From Calycina herbarum (Eukaryota; Ascomycota; Leotiomycetes; Helotiales; Pezizellaceae), in assembly GCA_001414485.1 (NCBI GenBank), contig LLEY01000030.1:1-64000 (forward strand): DNA of 64,000 nt, in the 5' to 3' direction. A program made the position numbers and the translations under genes. Every line of letters begins with the position of its first letter. Position 1 is the stretch's first letter. The notes beneath the pieces are model-generated. The model made no database searches. It saw only the letters and a list, made by a program, of their open reading frames with translations, and was not told where the DNA came from. Below, piece by piece: positions 42,579 to 53,399 of this stretch.

Positions 42579-43186
42579 ATGGCAGAAATCCAGCAACGTC
42601 TACAGGCACTAAGTGCTGATTATCAAGCCGCTCAACAAGGTATGTCGCATTCAATATACACCACATTTATTGCATGACTCTAATATGCGCAAAAGAACTA
42701 CAAAATTACGTCAACTCGCGACAAAAACTCGAGTCGCAACAACAAGAAAATCGAGCGGTACAGAAGGTTCGAGGCCACGCACCCACCGAAGCCATAAGAA
42801 GCGCGAGCTAAGAGAGATACACGTAGGAATTCTCGGGACTGAAAGATGATGCGAATATCTACAAGATGGTGGGACCCGTGTTGTTGAAGCAGGACAAGAT
42901 AGAGGCGGTCCTGGCGGTTGATGGAAGATTGGAATATATCGAGAATGAGATGTACGCCCTACCTCTTACCTCGAAGTTTGGAGAAATGCTGATTTTGGGT
43001 AGCAAGAGGGTAGAGAAGCAGATCAAGGATACGGAGGATGAGAGTGATGCGGTTAGAGCGCAGGTAAGTTATTTTCTTGATTTCTTACTACGATGGGTTG
43101 TAGAAGCTAATGGGGAGTAGATTATCCAGGCACAGTCGGAGGCACAACCACAAGGTCAAGGTCCTCAGCAGCAAGTAGCAGCTTGA
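42579..43186 (+). CDS. pfd6: Prefoldin subunit 6 (YKE2)
   Basis: Four exons, 42579-42639, 42696-42766, 42827-43063 and 43121-43186, with introns of 56, 60 and 57 nt, give 144 aa. The protein starts MAEIQQRLQALSADYQAAQQ. It continues as the first coiled coil (ELQNYVNSRQKLESQQQEN), the beta-hairpin core with YKMVGPVLLKQD, and the second coiled coil (RLEYIENEM..RVEKQIKDTE), ending in a Gln-rich tail. This is the beta-class prefoldin layout and length. Prefoldin delivers nascent actin and tubulin to the CCT chaperonin. The second intron uses the donor GTTCGA. No single frame reads through the gene, so simple ORF finding would miss it. Confidence 0.93.
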
Positions 43187-43895
43187 TTTGGGTTTGTACT
43201 TTAGTGGTGTTCTGGTGTTGCATTGCTCGGCGTTTATATCAAAAATGTCCCAAATTTCAAATTTTGCCCAGTTCATTTCTCTCAGCTGCTATTTTCTTTG
43301 CAAAATTTATTGATTGTTGATTTGCGATCTCAGTCTCTCGAAAATCCCATTCTAGACACTTTTTTCTATGCTCAAAGCTGCCATACCATCATAAGTACAG
43401 AGTAGGCGGGGTATTTCTTTGAAAAGCACTGCCAAATCTCTTTCTTTTTGCTCTATGGCAATTGGAAAGGGTTTTCTATCAGATACCTGCTTGACCTCAC
43501 ACAATCTGCAAATACTACACGTGCCAAAAAAACGCTCTTCAAATTCTTAATTTACCGTCTAATCTAATAATACAAGTACTTGTCTCTCGTATCAAGCCAC
43601 GGTTCATACATCTATCAGTCCTCTATCATAACATCATTGCATTATTATCTCGTCTTTACAACCCAAAATCATTCATCCCCAACCATTAGAACCTCGTTTT
43701 GAGTTCAACATAAAGGGTGACGAAGGAAACCCGGGCGAAAGCGAAAGTTCTTCTGCTGACCCGTGCCACCACCAGTACGGAATACCATGCAAGTTCACCC
43801 AATCTGTAACTGGGGGCCGACGATGGTTGTCCCACTGCTGTGATGCGACCTTGTCTGTTTGATCTTCTTCCCTCTATTCCTAGCCTTCTTTACAT
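43187..43895. other. Intergenic region after prefoldin 6
   Basis: About 700 bp with no gene recognised, between the 3' ends of prefoldin 6 and the oxidoreductase pseudogene. Confidence 0.5.
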
Positions 43896-45318
43896 TTACA
43901 CAGACTTCCTGCGTTTGGGAGAATGAGGTTTAATACCTTGCTCCCGATCAAAGTAGTTATCTGGATCCCTGGTCCTTTTGACTTCCCTCAGTTTAGAGAG
44001 ATTCTTGCCATACCATGCTCGTTCATTGCGGTCTGGTGCTAGTGATAGTTCAAGAAAGTTGGTATGAGCTGCGTTTGAATCGATAGACCATGGCCTCAAG
44101 GCGTCCGTAATTCTTTGATAAAAGATTCTCATATCCCTCTCTATCCACTCATCTTTCCACACCAGCATCACATATGCGTAATAAGTGCCCTCACGCCAAA
44201 GGAGACAACATGCTGGGTTCTCTCGATTTATCTGGCCCCCGCCAACTGATGAAAGCAACTTGGCACAAGGCGTTCTTTTCTGTCGCAAATTCCCTTTTCT
44301 AGTGTTCCAATTCTCGCTGGACGATGGGGAGGACGTTGCCTATTGTGCGTGCGTCATTTTTGAGAACAAACGATGCGTAAAGCCTCCAGATGGGGTTGGT
44401 AGGAAAAGAAAATTTGGTTTCTTCGTCCCATTGGGCGACGAGAGATTCGTGGAAGAATCGGGTCGATTTTTCTAGCAACGCTCGACGTTTGAGTTGATGT
44501 CTTAGCACGTCATTTTTAATCAAATGGTAGATTTGTTCTATGAAGTCCTCTTCGTTGCCATCGTAATACTACAAAATACTTGGATTAGTTTTCGAATTGT
44601 TTAGAGAGAAGCCGTGTGAGAGGGGTTTTTTGTTTTGCTTTGGGAACTTCGGAAACCAATGCGTGTGGCCATTCGTGGCGGTCAGTGAAAATGTGGACAA
44701 TATGAGAAATTGAGTTGGCCTTGAATAATCAGTTTCTCAAAATGCCATGACCGCCACGTACAACCACATCCCTGGTGGGGGTTCTCGGTCTACCTTGGGA
44801 GTTGGAGTGTTAGTTTGTTTTACTTACAGGAGTATAGCAGAGTCCAATAGCTCCATCCTGCACGTCGAGGTCGTTTATCCAAGTACTATCCATAGTCATT
44901 TCATCCTGCCACTTCGTCGTATAAAAGTGTTTCATCATATTGATAGGATCTTGCCTCTCTTTCTTGGTTCTCAGATCCAGAAACCAAGTGTATCTTCCAC
45001 CGGTAACGACCTCGGCCTGTAAGTTTAGAACTTCCAGCTTCATCTCAACCACCACACCGAAAGAGTTGCCTCCCCCAGCACCACAAAGGGCCCAAAATAG
45101 CTTGCCTTTATTTGAATCTGGAGGATCGGTGTTTGTGACAGTAACAAGTTCTCCGTCGGCGATAACAATACTTATTTCTTCCACTTAATCGCACCCCATA
45201 CCCAGACTCCTCCCAAATGGACCAAGGCCTCCAGCAAGAATGAATCCACACACACCAACCATGGGATATCGCCCACCATTAACGGCCCAACCGTCATGAC
45301 GCCCTTGGAGAGTTAACA
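43896..45318 (-). pseudogene. BBE-like FAD-linked oxidoreductase, truncated and interrupted
   Basis: The minus strand carries a berberine-bridge-enzyme-type FAD oxidase in pieces. From right to left: LTLQGRHDGWAVNGGRYP and FILAGGLGPFGRSLGMGCD, then an in-frame TAA at about 45185, then EEISIVIADGELVTVTN, GKLFWALCGAGGGNSFG and KLEVLN. After an oversized intron (about 44572-44826) come IKNDVLRHQLKRRALLEKS and related sequence to about 44299. A stop and a frame change follow, and then the C-terminal BBE region, with RDPDNYFDREQGIKP the typical end. The first third of the enzyme, with the covalent-FAD His, is absent. At least one nonsense codon, a later stop and frame change, and the missing 5' end argue strongly for a pseudogene. 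A foldback element sits in the intron. Confidence 0.82.
44674..44758. mobile_element. 85-bp foldback MITE in the pseudogene intron
   Basis: The 11-bp inverted ends CGTGGCGGTCA and TGACCGCCACG enclose about 63 bp whose arms continue to pair imperfectly (GAAAATG..GAGAAA against TTTCTC..CATTTT). No clear target duplication is seen. The host intron is about 255 nt while other introns here are 47-90 nt, which fits an insertion. A related GACCGCCAC end is visible near 33510. Confidence 0.6.
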
Positions 45319-45663
45319 AAGCTTATTTCGATTCTGGAAAGTGAACCTCCTGAGGGGTATCATGACGGAGGCATCGCTGATACCAGTGAGTCCGAGGATG
45401 AGTCTTCTAGTGGTAGTAGTGCTCTTTTAGGTTCAGATCTGGATCTGGAATCCCTCGATCCAGATACCCTTAAAGCTTTCCGACGTATGATGGGAACAAA
45501 GACCGGAGATGGCGTTGAGGATTCGGACAATTCAGACGGTGGAGAAGATAACGGTTCTGGTGGAAAACCCAATCCTAACAGAGGAGGGGATGATGAAGAG
45601 GAAGAGGAAGATGATGAGGATGAGAGAGAGAAAAGAGCAAGTAAAAGAAGGAAGTTAGAGTAA
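45286..45663 (+). pseudogene. Orphan 3' gene fragment: acidic Ser-rich tail with NLS
   Basis: An open plus-strand frame of about 125 codons with no start codon. It reads ALGELTKLISILESEPPEG, then a Ser/Asp/Glu-rich stretch, LESLDPDTLKAFRRMMG, an acidic run and a basic nuclear-localisation-like end (KRASKRRKLE) before the TAA. Codon composition and the tail look like the last exon of a real nuclear protein. The upstream part is missing and is replaced by the overlapping end of the minus-strand oxidoreductase pseudogene. I do not recognise the parent gene. Confidence 0.5.
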
Positions 45664-46099
45664 GCTCGTTATGTCATGTAGTCGCTCAGATTGTTCAAAG
45701 GCTATATGTAGTTAGATGAGAGAAAGGGTTGAAGATGCATTTTGGGGTATTGGAACACAAACAAAGAATCTACCTTCCGGTGGACAAGATAAATGGCAGT
45801 AATTAGCCTCCGAAAACCTGCAAGCTGGAATAACTCAGCGTAGAAAAATCGCAAAAATGTAAGAAAAATACAAGTAGATGCGGAGTATGCTAAATAACTA
45901 GATAGTCGACTATGTAAAGTTTTTATCTTGTTTACGTGGGGTTGTATGCGTTGCAGGCTAGCCTAGGTTGGCCTATTTACTGCCACTTAGCTCACTTCGG
46001 CTTATATTCGGCAACACTTGCAAATATTTTTACTTCCCCACCTTTTCATTATGTCGTATCAAGAAATAGTGACATGTTTGACAACAAAAGCACTTCAAA
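45664..46099. other. Repeat-derived spacer left of the tRNA
   Basis: This contains a probable degraded member of the AAAGCGGCAGTAA element family at about 45781-45990. The left end TGGACAAGATAAATGGCAGT and an inverted TATTTACTGCCACTTA bound it. Confidence in the element is low because the right terminus is lost. Confidence 0.4.
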
Positions 46100-46187
46100 G
46101 GTCGGGTGGTGTAGTTGGTTATCACATCTCGTTAACATTGTTAACAATATTCCGAGAAGGTCCTGGGATCGAGCCCCAGCCTGATCA
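46100..46187 (+). tRNA. tRNA-Val(AAC) with 14-nt intron
   Basis: A complete cloverleaf. The acceptor GGTCGGG pairs with CCTGATC, allowing two G-U pairs, with discriminator A at 46187. The D arm is GTGT..ATCAC. The anticodon stem TCTCG/CGAGA (46127-46131 with 46153-46157) has anticodon AAC at 46134-46136. The T stem is CTGGG/CCCAG with loop ATCGAGC, where position 54 is A instead of T. The anticodon loop is split after A37 by 14 nt (46138-46151), the canonical intron site. A run of nine T follows at about 46192, a Pol III terminator. A and B box regions are intact, so it should be functional. Confidence 0.9.
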
Positions 46188-46969
46188 ATGTGTTTTTTTT
46201 TGCTGTTTCATAACTATGTTTGCCTCCCAAATTTCCTTTTTGATTGCGTAGGAGATATTTCATTCTCTCACTTGCAGTACAATGTATCCTTCAAGAGATC
46301 TTAAGACCTATTGATAGATTTCCTCAGCGTTGTTTCTTCCATAGGTAGTACTTCCCTTGGAACAGTTCAGACATGTCTTGCGATGGACATCAAGGGTGGC
46401 AGAAAATAGCGCTGGTTGTTCTAACACTTTAGAATATATTATCAAAGTTGATTGACCAAAATAGTCCAAATATTTGGAACAATTGCTTCTTTTTAAGTTG
46501 TTTGAGAAAGTCAGAACAAGAGCTCTCGGTCGCCACTTTGAATACCCATCACGAGGGGTCTGTTCTCTCATCGAGAACCTGTAGTTTCTAGTCATGTTTA
46601 TTGTTCCTCACGTTTGAGTAAATAATTCTCCAAGACCTCTCATTTGTTTCAGGTACCACTTTAGAGCACTAGAACAATTGCCCCAACTTCCATGTTCCTG
46701 AAACACAGGGATTGGTGATGTTCTGCAACCAAGATTCTGGAAAGTTGCATTCCATTCTCTGATTCGAAATATGTTTGAGGGAGCACAAAGAGCTGGGGTC
46801 TGATAGTTTCAGCAATGAGAACAACTACTCTCTTGTATGGCACAGATAAATTGATTCCTTCTTTTCAGTATGTGCATTCACTCTTTCAACACGGAAAAAT
46901 AAAATCTTGAAATCCACCAAAATTCAGCACTCACTAAAGCCCCAAAGCATCACATCCTCCACTATTAAT
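46188..46969. other. Repeat-derived spacer right of the tRNA
   Basis: No gene is seen. About 46395-46530 has GGTTGTTCTAACACTTTAG facing GAAAGTCAGAACAAG and resembles the inside of the local MITE family. A further AACAATTGCCCCAA word occurs near 46675. It is probably nested, decayed element copies. Confidence 0.4.
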
Positions 46970-47856
46970 ATGTATCAAGACCAAGTCAGTCTACTCTCCT
47001 TTGGTCATATATTTGACCTATTTACTAATTCTGGCGATGCAATATAGAAGTTTGCTCTGTTCCCATGTCTCCCTCCTGACGTGCGATTGAAAATATGGTG
47101 AGAAGCTTTCGATAGTTTGCTACAAAAAGCCTCGAACGTACGGCAAAACGGCCAAATAGTTGCCGTGAGCTTGAGCAATTGCCATACCCCTTTGCCGTTC
47201 AACGCATGCTTTGAAGCCCGCCAAGAGATGCTTCATTTGCTTTTCCGCAGTCGTATCGAGGGAGACCAGAGACCGAAAACAAATATGTGGATATTAGAAA
47301 TATCAGATCTCCCGCGATATTTTCTTACATCACAAACCCCAGAGCCCATGCCATTTTCACCGTACCAACGAGCACGCGTCAGGAGGCTAGGCGGCTGTTA
47401 TGTTTCTTGCCAGCAGTCTTTCTAGAAGTTCAAGAAATTGCCTTTCGTCAACCTCTCTTGAAATTACATGCGACACCTTTCCAGAAGAGTCTCCTAGAAG
47501 TATCATGGCTCGCAAATCACGATAAGGACGACTGTTATGGCCACCACTGGCCCTTGCGGGGATTGACTTACATTTTGCAGAATCTGGAGTTGTTCCCTTC
47601 GCTAAAGAAGATAGAAGTTGACTCACTACTCTATTCTGCACTGGCGGAAGATCCTATACCATCCTGGAATCCCAATTATTGGAGCACGACCGGAATACTA
47701 TCACCAGCATCTATCCAACGTGCGCGGAAATTACGCGAGAGTCAAAACCAAGCAGACACCAAACATTTTCTTGCGGCTCTCATTAGTCTGATAGATGAGG
47801 CAAAACGAAAAGATCCACGGTGTTTCATTCCGCCGCTAATCTTTTTTCGTGGCTAG
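46970..47856 (+). pseudogene. 2EXR-domain gene, decayed paralogue
   Basis: A paralogue of the intact 2EXR gene at 19894-20773. A possible first exon (ATG at 46970, five codons) and a 63-nt intron lead in phase 0 to KFALFPCLPPDVRLKIW, then a TGA at 47099-47101 where the intact copy has Arg in IWREAF (a CGA-to-TGA change). The frame continues as FNACFEARQEMLHLLFR and ISDLPRYFL, then shifts around 47360-47390. It resumes in another frame as CFLPAVFLEVQEIAF and HWPLRGLTYILQNLELFPSL, to LISLIDEAKRKDPR near the end. One nonsense codon plus one frameshift make this a pseudogene unless the sequence is in error. Confidence 0.82.
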
Positions 47857-48474
47857 ACATTTAAAATTGAAATATTACGCAATCTGACAAGCTCGCGCCC
47901 TTGTGTGAAGGGGATTTTATTGTAGGGTTGCTGATGCTGGTGCATGGAAATTGACCATTTAATTGCTTTGCAGTCACGGAGTTACGGAGTTCTAGAAAAT
48001 TTGGGTTTATGTGCCTGGAATTAATTACACAAATATGGAATGTTTATTTCTAGGTCTGAGCTGTTAGTGTCGTGGTCATTTATCCGAGTACATAGTGCAT
48101 CCACCTACCCATAAAATATACGAAAGAGCTTGGGACAAACAAAAATACCCTTCGCTTAGCATCTATAGTTATCTGATAATTCCCAGGGTATCCAAACAGA
48201 CGGGTGTGCGAAAAATAATCGAACGGGTAGTTCTTTCTGTGCGTGTTCAGAGACTTGGGAAACCTTTTGGTTGTGGGATTAGAAAATTATCAACCTTCGT
48301 GTCATTACTTGTCTGCTTGCAACCAGCCGTACCCCCGCCAGACACGGGTATCACTTTGGAGCAATTAAAGGAGAATGACGTGGAGATATTCGGCCCTTGA
48401 CCAGTTACGAATTCCTGCACCCGCTGGTGCCCCGAAACTAGATCCATCCTTCCAGGACACATCAACACCAACGT
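47857..48474. other. Intergenic region 2EXR pseudogene/phosphoketolase
   Basis: 618 bp with no supported gene; ORF 48095-48400 has no motif. Both neighbours end here (convergent). Confidence 0.5.
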
Positions 48475-51296
48475 CTAATTCACAAAAAATCCATCCTCCT
48501 TACTCTTCCCCTCTCCATCTCCGCCACCCTCTTCCTTCCCAAACACCGTCCCCTCAAAAGTAGGAACATCAAAAGTCCCCTCAGGGTCCACTCCCTTATC
48601 CATAATAAGCTTCCTCGTTCTACTAACCTCCGCCCTCACCTCCCCAAGCAGCGTATTCAAATCCAGCGCCACCTTCTCATTCCCCCTCGCCCCACCCTCC
48701 AGAGCCTTCACCATAACATCATACCTACTCACCCCATTTCGCAGCAGCATATCAAAAGGCGTAGTCGTACTTCCCTCCTCCATATAACACCCCACATGGA
48801 CCCTCTCCAAATTCCGCCGTCCAAATAATAGACCGCGTAGTTCATTGGCGTAACCGTGGTAGTTGAAGATGATTGGTTTGTCGGGTGTGAATAATGCGGA
48901 GAAAGCTTCCTCGCTGAGAGAATGGGGATGTAAGGTCTCGGATTCGAGGATCATTAGGTCTGTTACGTTGATGACTCGCACTCTTAGCGCTGGACATTTC
49001 TTTCGAAGGAGGGAGGCGGCGGCAACGACTTCGAAAGTTAGTTCTGAGCCGATGCCTACGAGGACGACGTCTGGGGAAAGACCGGAATCTGTGGATGCGA
49101 ATTTCCAGATTGAGGCGCCGGCTTGGCAGTGTTTGTCTGCTTCATCTACGGAGAGGAAGACGGGTTGGGGTTGTTTGGAGCCGACCATTAGGTTCACGTA
49201 GTTTTTGGACTTGAGACAGTGGGAGATTGTCGAGAGGAAGGTGTTCTGTTGATTTTTATCAGTTTTGTGGTAATTGTAAGAAGGGAAAGGGAACTTACAG
49301 CATCTGGAGGTAGGTAAACTCTTGCGGCACTTGGCTTCAGATTCAATACCGCTCCAATGAAGGATGGGTTTTGATGTGAGAAACCATTGTGTTCTTGTCT
49401 TGTCCAAGTACTCGTCTCAACATAATTGATGCTGCTCAAATCTGTTCTCCAGGTAGTCTCTCTCGCCATCTTATTGAACTTGCAGTATTGTACCATCATA
49501 GTATGGATAATTCCCAAGAAACTCTCATAAGAGGGAAAGATACCGGTACGTCCAGTGAGCGTATATCCTTGAAGAAATCCTTGACAGGTGTGCTCGGAAA
49601 GAATCTCAATCACTCGACCACCTCGTGCGTTGGAAAACTCATCCCATTGGAAGTCTCGACCAGTGTGGTTCAATACGGCGTCGAGTTTATTTGACACCAA
49701 CTCATCCGGTGAGAAGATACGAAGTGATTTGGGGTTGTCGACCAAAGTTTGGTCGATGAGATTTGCGATTGCTTTCATACAAGACTCTTCGGTTCCTTTT
49801 TCGACACCAAACTTCTTCCAGTCGGGAACATTTAAGGGTTCGTAGTTTTTATACGTTTCAGCGATTTGTCCAAGTTTCTTTTCATCCTCCACGGGGATGA
49901 TACTGTTAATGGATTCGGTAGGTGCACCTGCTTCTGTGAATAAATCCTTAGGGACGTAGGACAAAAGCCATTTTTGGAGATCTGCAAGTTGGCTTTTGCT
50001 AGTTTTGGCAGCCATGAGTGGGACTTGATGAGAGTGGAAAGAACCCTTTGAACACCAGAAGTCAGTCTGAGGTTTTCCCGGAAAAGCGAAGGAATTGAGC
50101 TCACCTCAACAAATTCTCCATCTACTTTCTTTGGACCACTCCATCCTTTGGGTGTTCTCATAATAATAACAGGCCACTATTTCGAGATTGTTAGCTGCCG
50201 TTCTGTTGAAAGGAGGACAATAGTTTAATACTTACGCGAGGCTTCATAATTGGCTTTCCAGATCTAGCAGCCTTCTGAATCTTATGTATCTCATCAAGAG
50301 CCCACTGAAAACTCGTCGCAAGATCACGATCCTACCAAAGTCAGCTTCCATACCTCCTGCAAATCCTTCCAAACTCACAATATCCTCAAGATCCTCCACA
50401 AACCGACACTGATACCCATATCCCGTAAACAGCGAGACCAACTCCTTATCATCCATACAACCATAAATGGTCCTCTCAGATATCTTGAAGCCATTGACAT
50501 GAACAATTGGTATGACAGCGCCGGATTCAGCTGGGTCAATATACTTAGCAGCATGCCAAGCCGTAGCAGTAGGTCCACTCTCTGCCTCTCCATCGCCTAC
50601 AACACAACCAACGATTAAATCAGGTTTATCCATCACAGCACCAAAGGATACTGCGAGCGCATAGCCAAGCTCCCCTCCCTCATGTATAGAACCGGGAGTT
50701 TCGGCATTGATGTGACTAGGGAAGCCTTTCGGCGTGCTGAATCCGGTTATGAGGTTATGAAGTCCTTGTTTGTTGCGGGAGTATTGGGGGTAGAAGCGTT
50801 CGAGACTTCCTTCTAGCCAGAGGGACGCGAGGATTGCTGGAGCTCCGTGGCCGGGTCCGACGACGTAGATGGTGCTGAGGTTGTTTTTTCGGGTGAGGTA
50901 GTTGAGGTGTGCGTAGACGAGGGTAAGACCTGGACATGTTCCCCAGTGACCGAGTAATCTATATTTATTTATTAGCAAAATACAGGGCCCTCAAAGGGTA
51001 GAGTTGGACGAACCGAGGCTTGATATCATCGAATGTGAGATCTTTTTCCACGAGCGAGTTATTGCTCAAGAATATCATAGCTATGCAAGTTAACACCACC
51101 CTTTGAACGCGATTTGGGAAAGCTCTAACTCACCAGCTGCAATATAGTTGCTCGCTCTCCGAAACTCCTCGAGTCCCTTGAGGTCAGCATCATTAATCTC
51201 AAGCTTCTCGAGCTTAACAGATAGTTCCAGAACCGATTCCGGGATATGGGAAGCCAAAGGCTTGGGATTGGGTCTGTCAATCTCTTCTCCTGGCAT
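48475..51296 (-). CDS. xfp: Xylulose-5-P/fructose-6-P phosphoketolase
   Basis: Seven exons on the minus strand: 51296-51134, 51080-51014, 50958-50379, 50331-50236, 50176-50105, 50045-49299 and 49245-48475. They give 831 aa. The introns are 47-59 nt; the second has donor GTTCGTCC. TPP-enzyme signatures: GHWGTCPG, VVGPGHGAPA, HINAETPGSIHEGGELGYA, the cofactor motif VVGDGEAESGP, and IVHVNGFKISERTI. The C-terminal domain has TWRTDLSSINYVETSTWTRQ, GFSHQNPSFIG and PIIFNYHGY. The enzyme splits xylulose-5-P (or fructose-6-P) with phosphate into acetyl-P and glyceraldehyde-3-P (or erythrose-4-P). Intron 3 can be misread as coding because the frame stays open. The gene is divergent from acetate kinase, which uses its product acetyl-P. 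Confidence 0.97.
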
Positions 51297-52084
51297 TTTG
51301 AATTTAGGGACAAGAAAGCAGTTAGATCAGTATCTCAGCAATCTAGGTGGTCTCTGAAGAAGAAAATTGGTAGAACGTGATATGAGGAAAGGAAGCTGTT
51401 GTGAGAAGCTTCCAAAACAAACACTTTTGTATGTCCCTGAATCTCGATATCCAATCAACATTCAGCTCTGTTCACTTGATGCCAAAGACGTCACCCCAAC
51501 GGAATATCCCATGGGCTCAAGCATGTGCATTCAATCCACTTGGTTGCTCGCCGCCACCAGATAAAAAGACTATTGGCCAATTAGTCTAGAAGCAAGAATC
51601 GAGAACTGGTGGGGGTTATCAATTAACATCGACGTCATACAAATCCAAGGCTGACAAGAACAATTCCCGAAGAACTCTCAGCCTCATGAACATCTTTTTA
51701 TAGAAAAATCAGCCTTGTGATAATTACCAGACCCCCATCTTAGAAGGCCCATCGGAATTCTTATTCATCTCTCATGGCACTCTGCAAAGTGGTCTGATGA
51801 AAACCCGACGTTCAAAATCGCGAAGCTTATACCCCTGTCGCGGCCCGAAAGCCCGCTAGATTCAGCCGTAACAAGTCTAGCCTCTCGCTTATGATAAGAA
51901 AATGGCCCGATAAACGTCATGCCATTCCATGCATGCCATGTTTATTACAGGGGTGAATCTCGTGGTGGGGGAATCTCGAGATGGGATGATGTTACACGCA
52001 TTTTGAAATAAAAAGATATTTACCCCTCCATAGCTCCCTCGACTCGAGTTCTCACTCCAATCGATCCATATCAAAGAACCCAAA
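51297..52084. promoter_or_regulatory. Shared divergent region phosphoketolase/acetate kinase
   Basis: 788 bp between the start codons of two consecutive pathway enzymes. No ORF with motifs is present. It contains the promoters of both genes and is a candidate bidirectional control region; I did not identify a specific operator. Confidence 0.5.
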
Positions 52085-53399
52085 ATGTCAAAAACAATCC
52101 TCTCCATAAACGCCGGTTCCTCTTCCGTCAAAATCTCCATCTTCACAACCACCCTCCACCAAACCCCAAAAGAAGTAGCAGAAATCCAAATCGACAACCT
52201 AACCTCTCCCCCCGTCCAACTCAAATACACCCGCGACAACATCTCAATATCAAAGGACCAAAAAATCGAGGATCCAAAAATCACCACGCAAAATGACGCC
52301 TTTCAATACATGTTAAACACCCTAATCGAGGATAAAGAACTCTCCGCTGTTGGGAAAAAAGAAGACGTCGCAATTGCATGTCATAGAGTTGTACATGGAG
52401 GAGATTACGATACACCCAAAGTTATTAATGAAGAGACATATCATCACCTCGAAGAACTCACCGATCTCGCACCCCTCCACAACGCCTCGGCCCTCGAAAT
52501 CGTGAAATTCTGCATTAAAGAATTACCCGCGACGAAAAACGTAGCAGTCTTCGATTCGCAGTTCCATCAGACGCTTCCAGAATATATACGAACCTACCCG
52601 ATAAACCAGGAGATCGCAAAGGCGAATAAGTTAAGGAAATATGGGTTCCATGGAATTTCTTATTCTTTTATAACGAGGAGTGTGGCCGAGTATCTTGGGA
52701 AGGAAAAGGGGGAGACGAGTTTGATTGTGTTGCATTTGGGGAGTGGTGCGTCCGCTTGTGCGATCAAGGGGGGGAAGAGTTGGGATACTAGTATGGGGTT
52801 GACTCCGCTGGCTGGGTTACCTGGGGCGACGAGGAGTGGGAGTGTTGATCCTAGGTATGTCTTTCTCTATCCCTTCTCAATTGGTCTGATTTCGAGAACT
52901 AACATCTGGGAATAGTCTGGTATTCCACTATGCCTCAGACGTAGGAAAACTCTCCCCCGGCTCCACAGACGCCCTCCACATCTCCCGCGCAGAAGAAATC
53001 CTCAATAAGGAAAGCGGTTGGAAATCCCTAACCGGCACGACCAACTTCGGAACGATAGCCTCCTCCTCTCAGCCAGAAATGAAACTGGCATTCGATATTT
53101 TCGTCGATCGAATCTGTTCCTATATTGGGAGTTACTACGTGACCCTCCACGGAAAAGTCGATGCCTTGGTATTTGCAGGAGGAATTGGAGAGAAGAGTGA
53201 TTTGTTGAGGAAGAGAGTCACTGAGGAGTGTCAATGTTTGGGGTTTGGTATTGATGAAGAGAAGAATGGGAAGAAGATTGAAGAGTTGGTGCAGGATGTT
53301 GGGAAGGAGGGAGCGAGTCATAGGACGTTGGTTTGTCAGACGAATGAGCAGTTTGAGATGGCGAGGTATTGTGCTATGGACGAGGAGCTTTTTAATTGA
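52085..53399 (+). CDS. ack: Acetate kinase
   Basis: Two exons, 52085-52854 and 52916-53399, with a 61-nt intron (GTATGT, CTAAC, AATAG), give 417 aa. It belongs to the acetate and sugar kinase/Hsp70 actin fold. It shows N-terminal ILSINAGSSSVK (nucleotide and substrate contact), CHRVVHGG, LAPLHN, FDSQFHQTLPE (catalytic Asp region), YGFHGISY, LHLGSGASACAIKGGKS, DTSMGLTPL and the C-terminal FAGGIGE phosphate loop. It converts acetyl-P plus ADP to acetate plus ATP. Fungal copies usually work with phosphoketolase, and the two genes are divergent neighbours here. All key motifs are intact. Confidence 0.97.

Noticed and set aside
46970..47856. RIP as the cause of the 2EXR nonsense codon
   Set aside because: The change is CGA to TGA, a CpG context, whereas RIP favours CpA. 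Ordinary deamination explains it as well.
50244..50978. Phosphoketolase reading frame continuing past EDLEDI into VSLEGFAGGMEAD
   Set aside because: The continuation is intron 3 (GTGAGT..GGTAG) read by chance; splicing restores the family sequence DRDLATSFQWAL.
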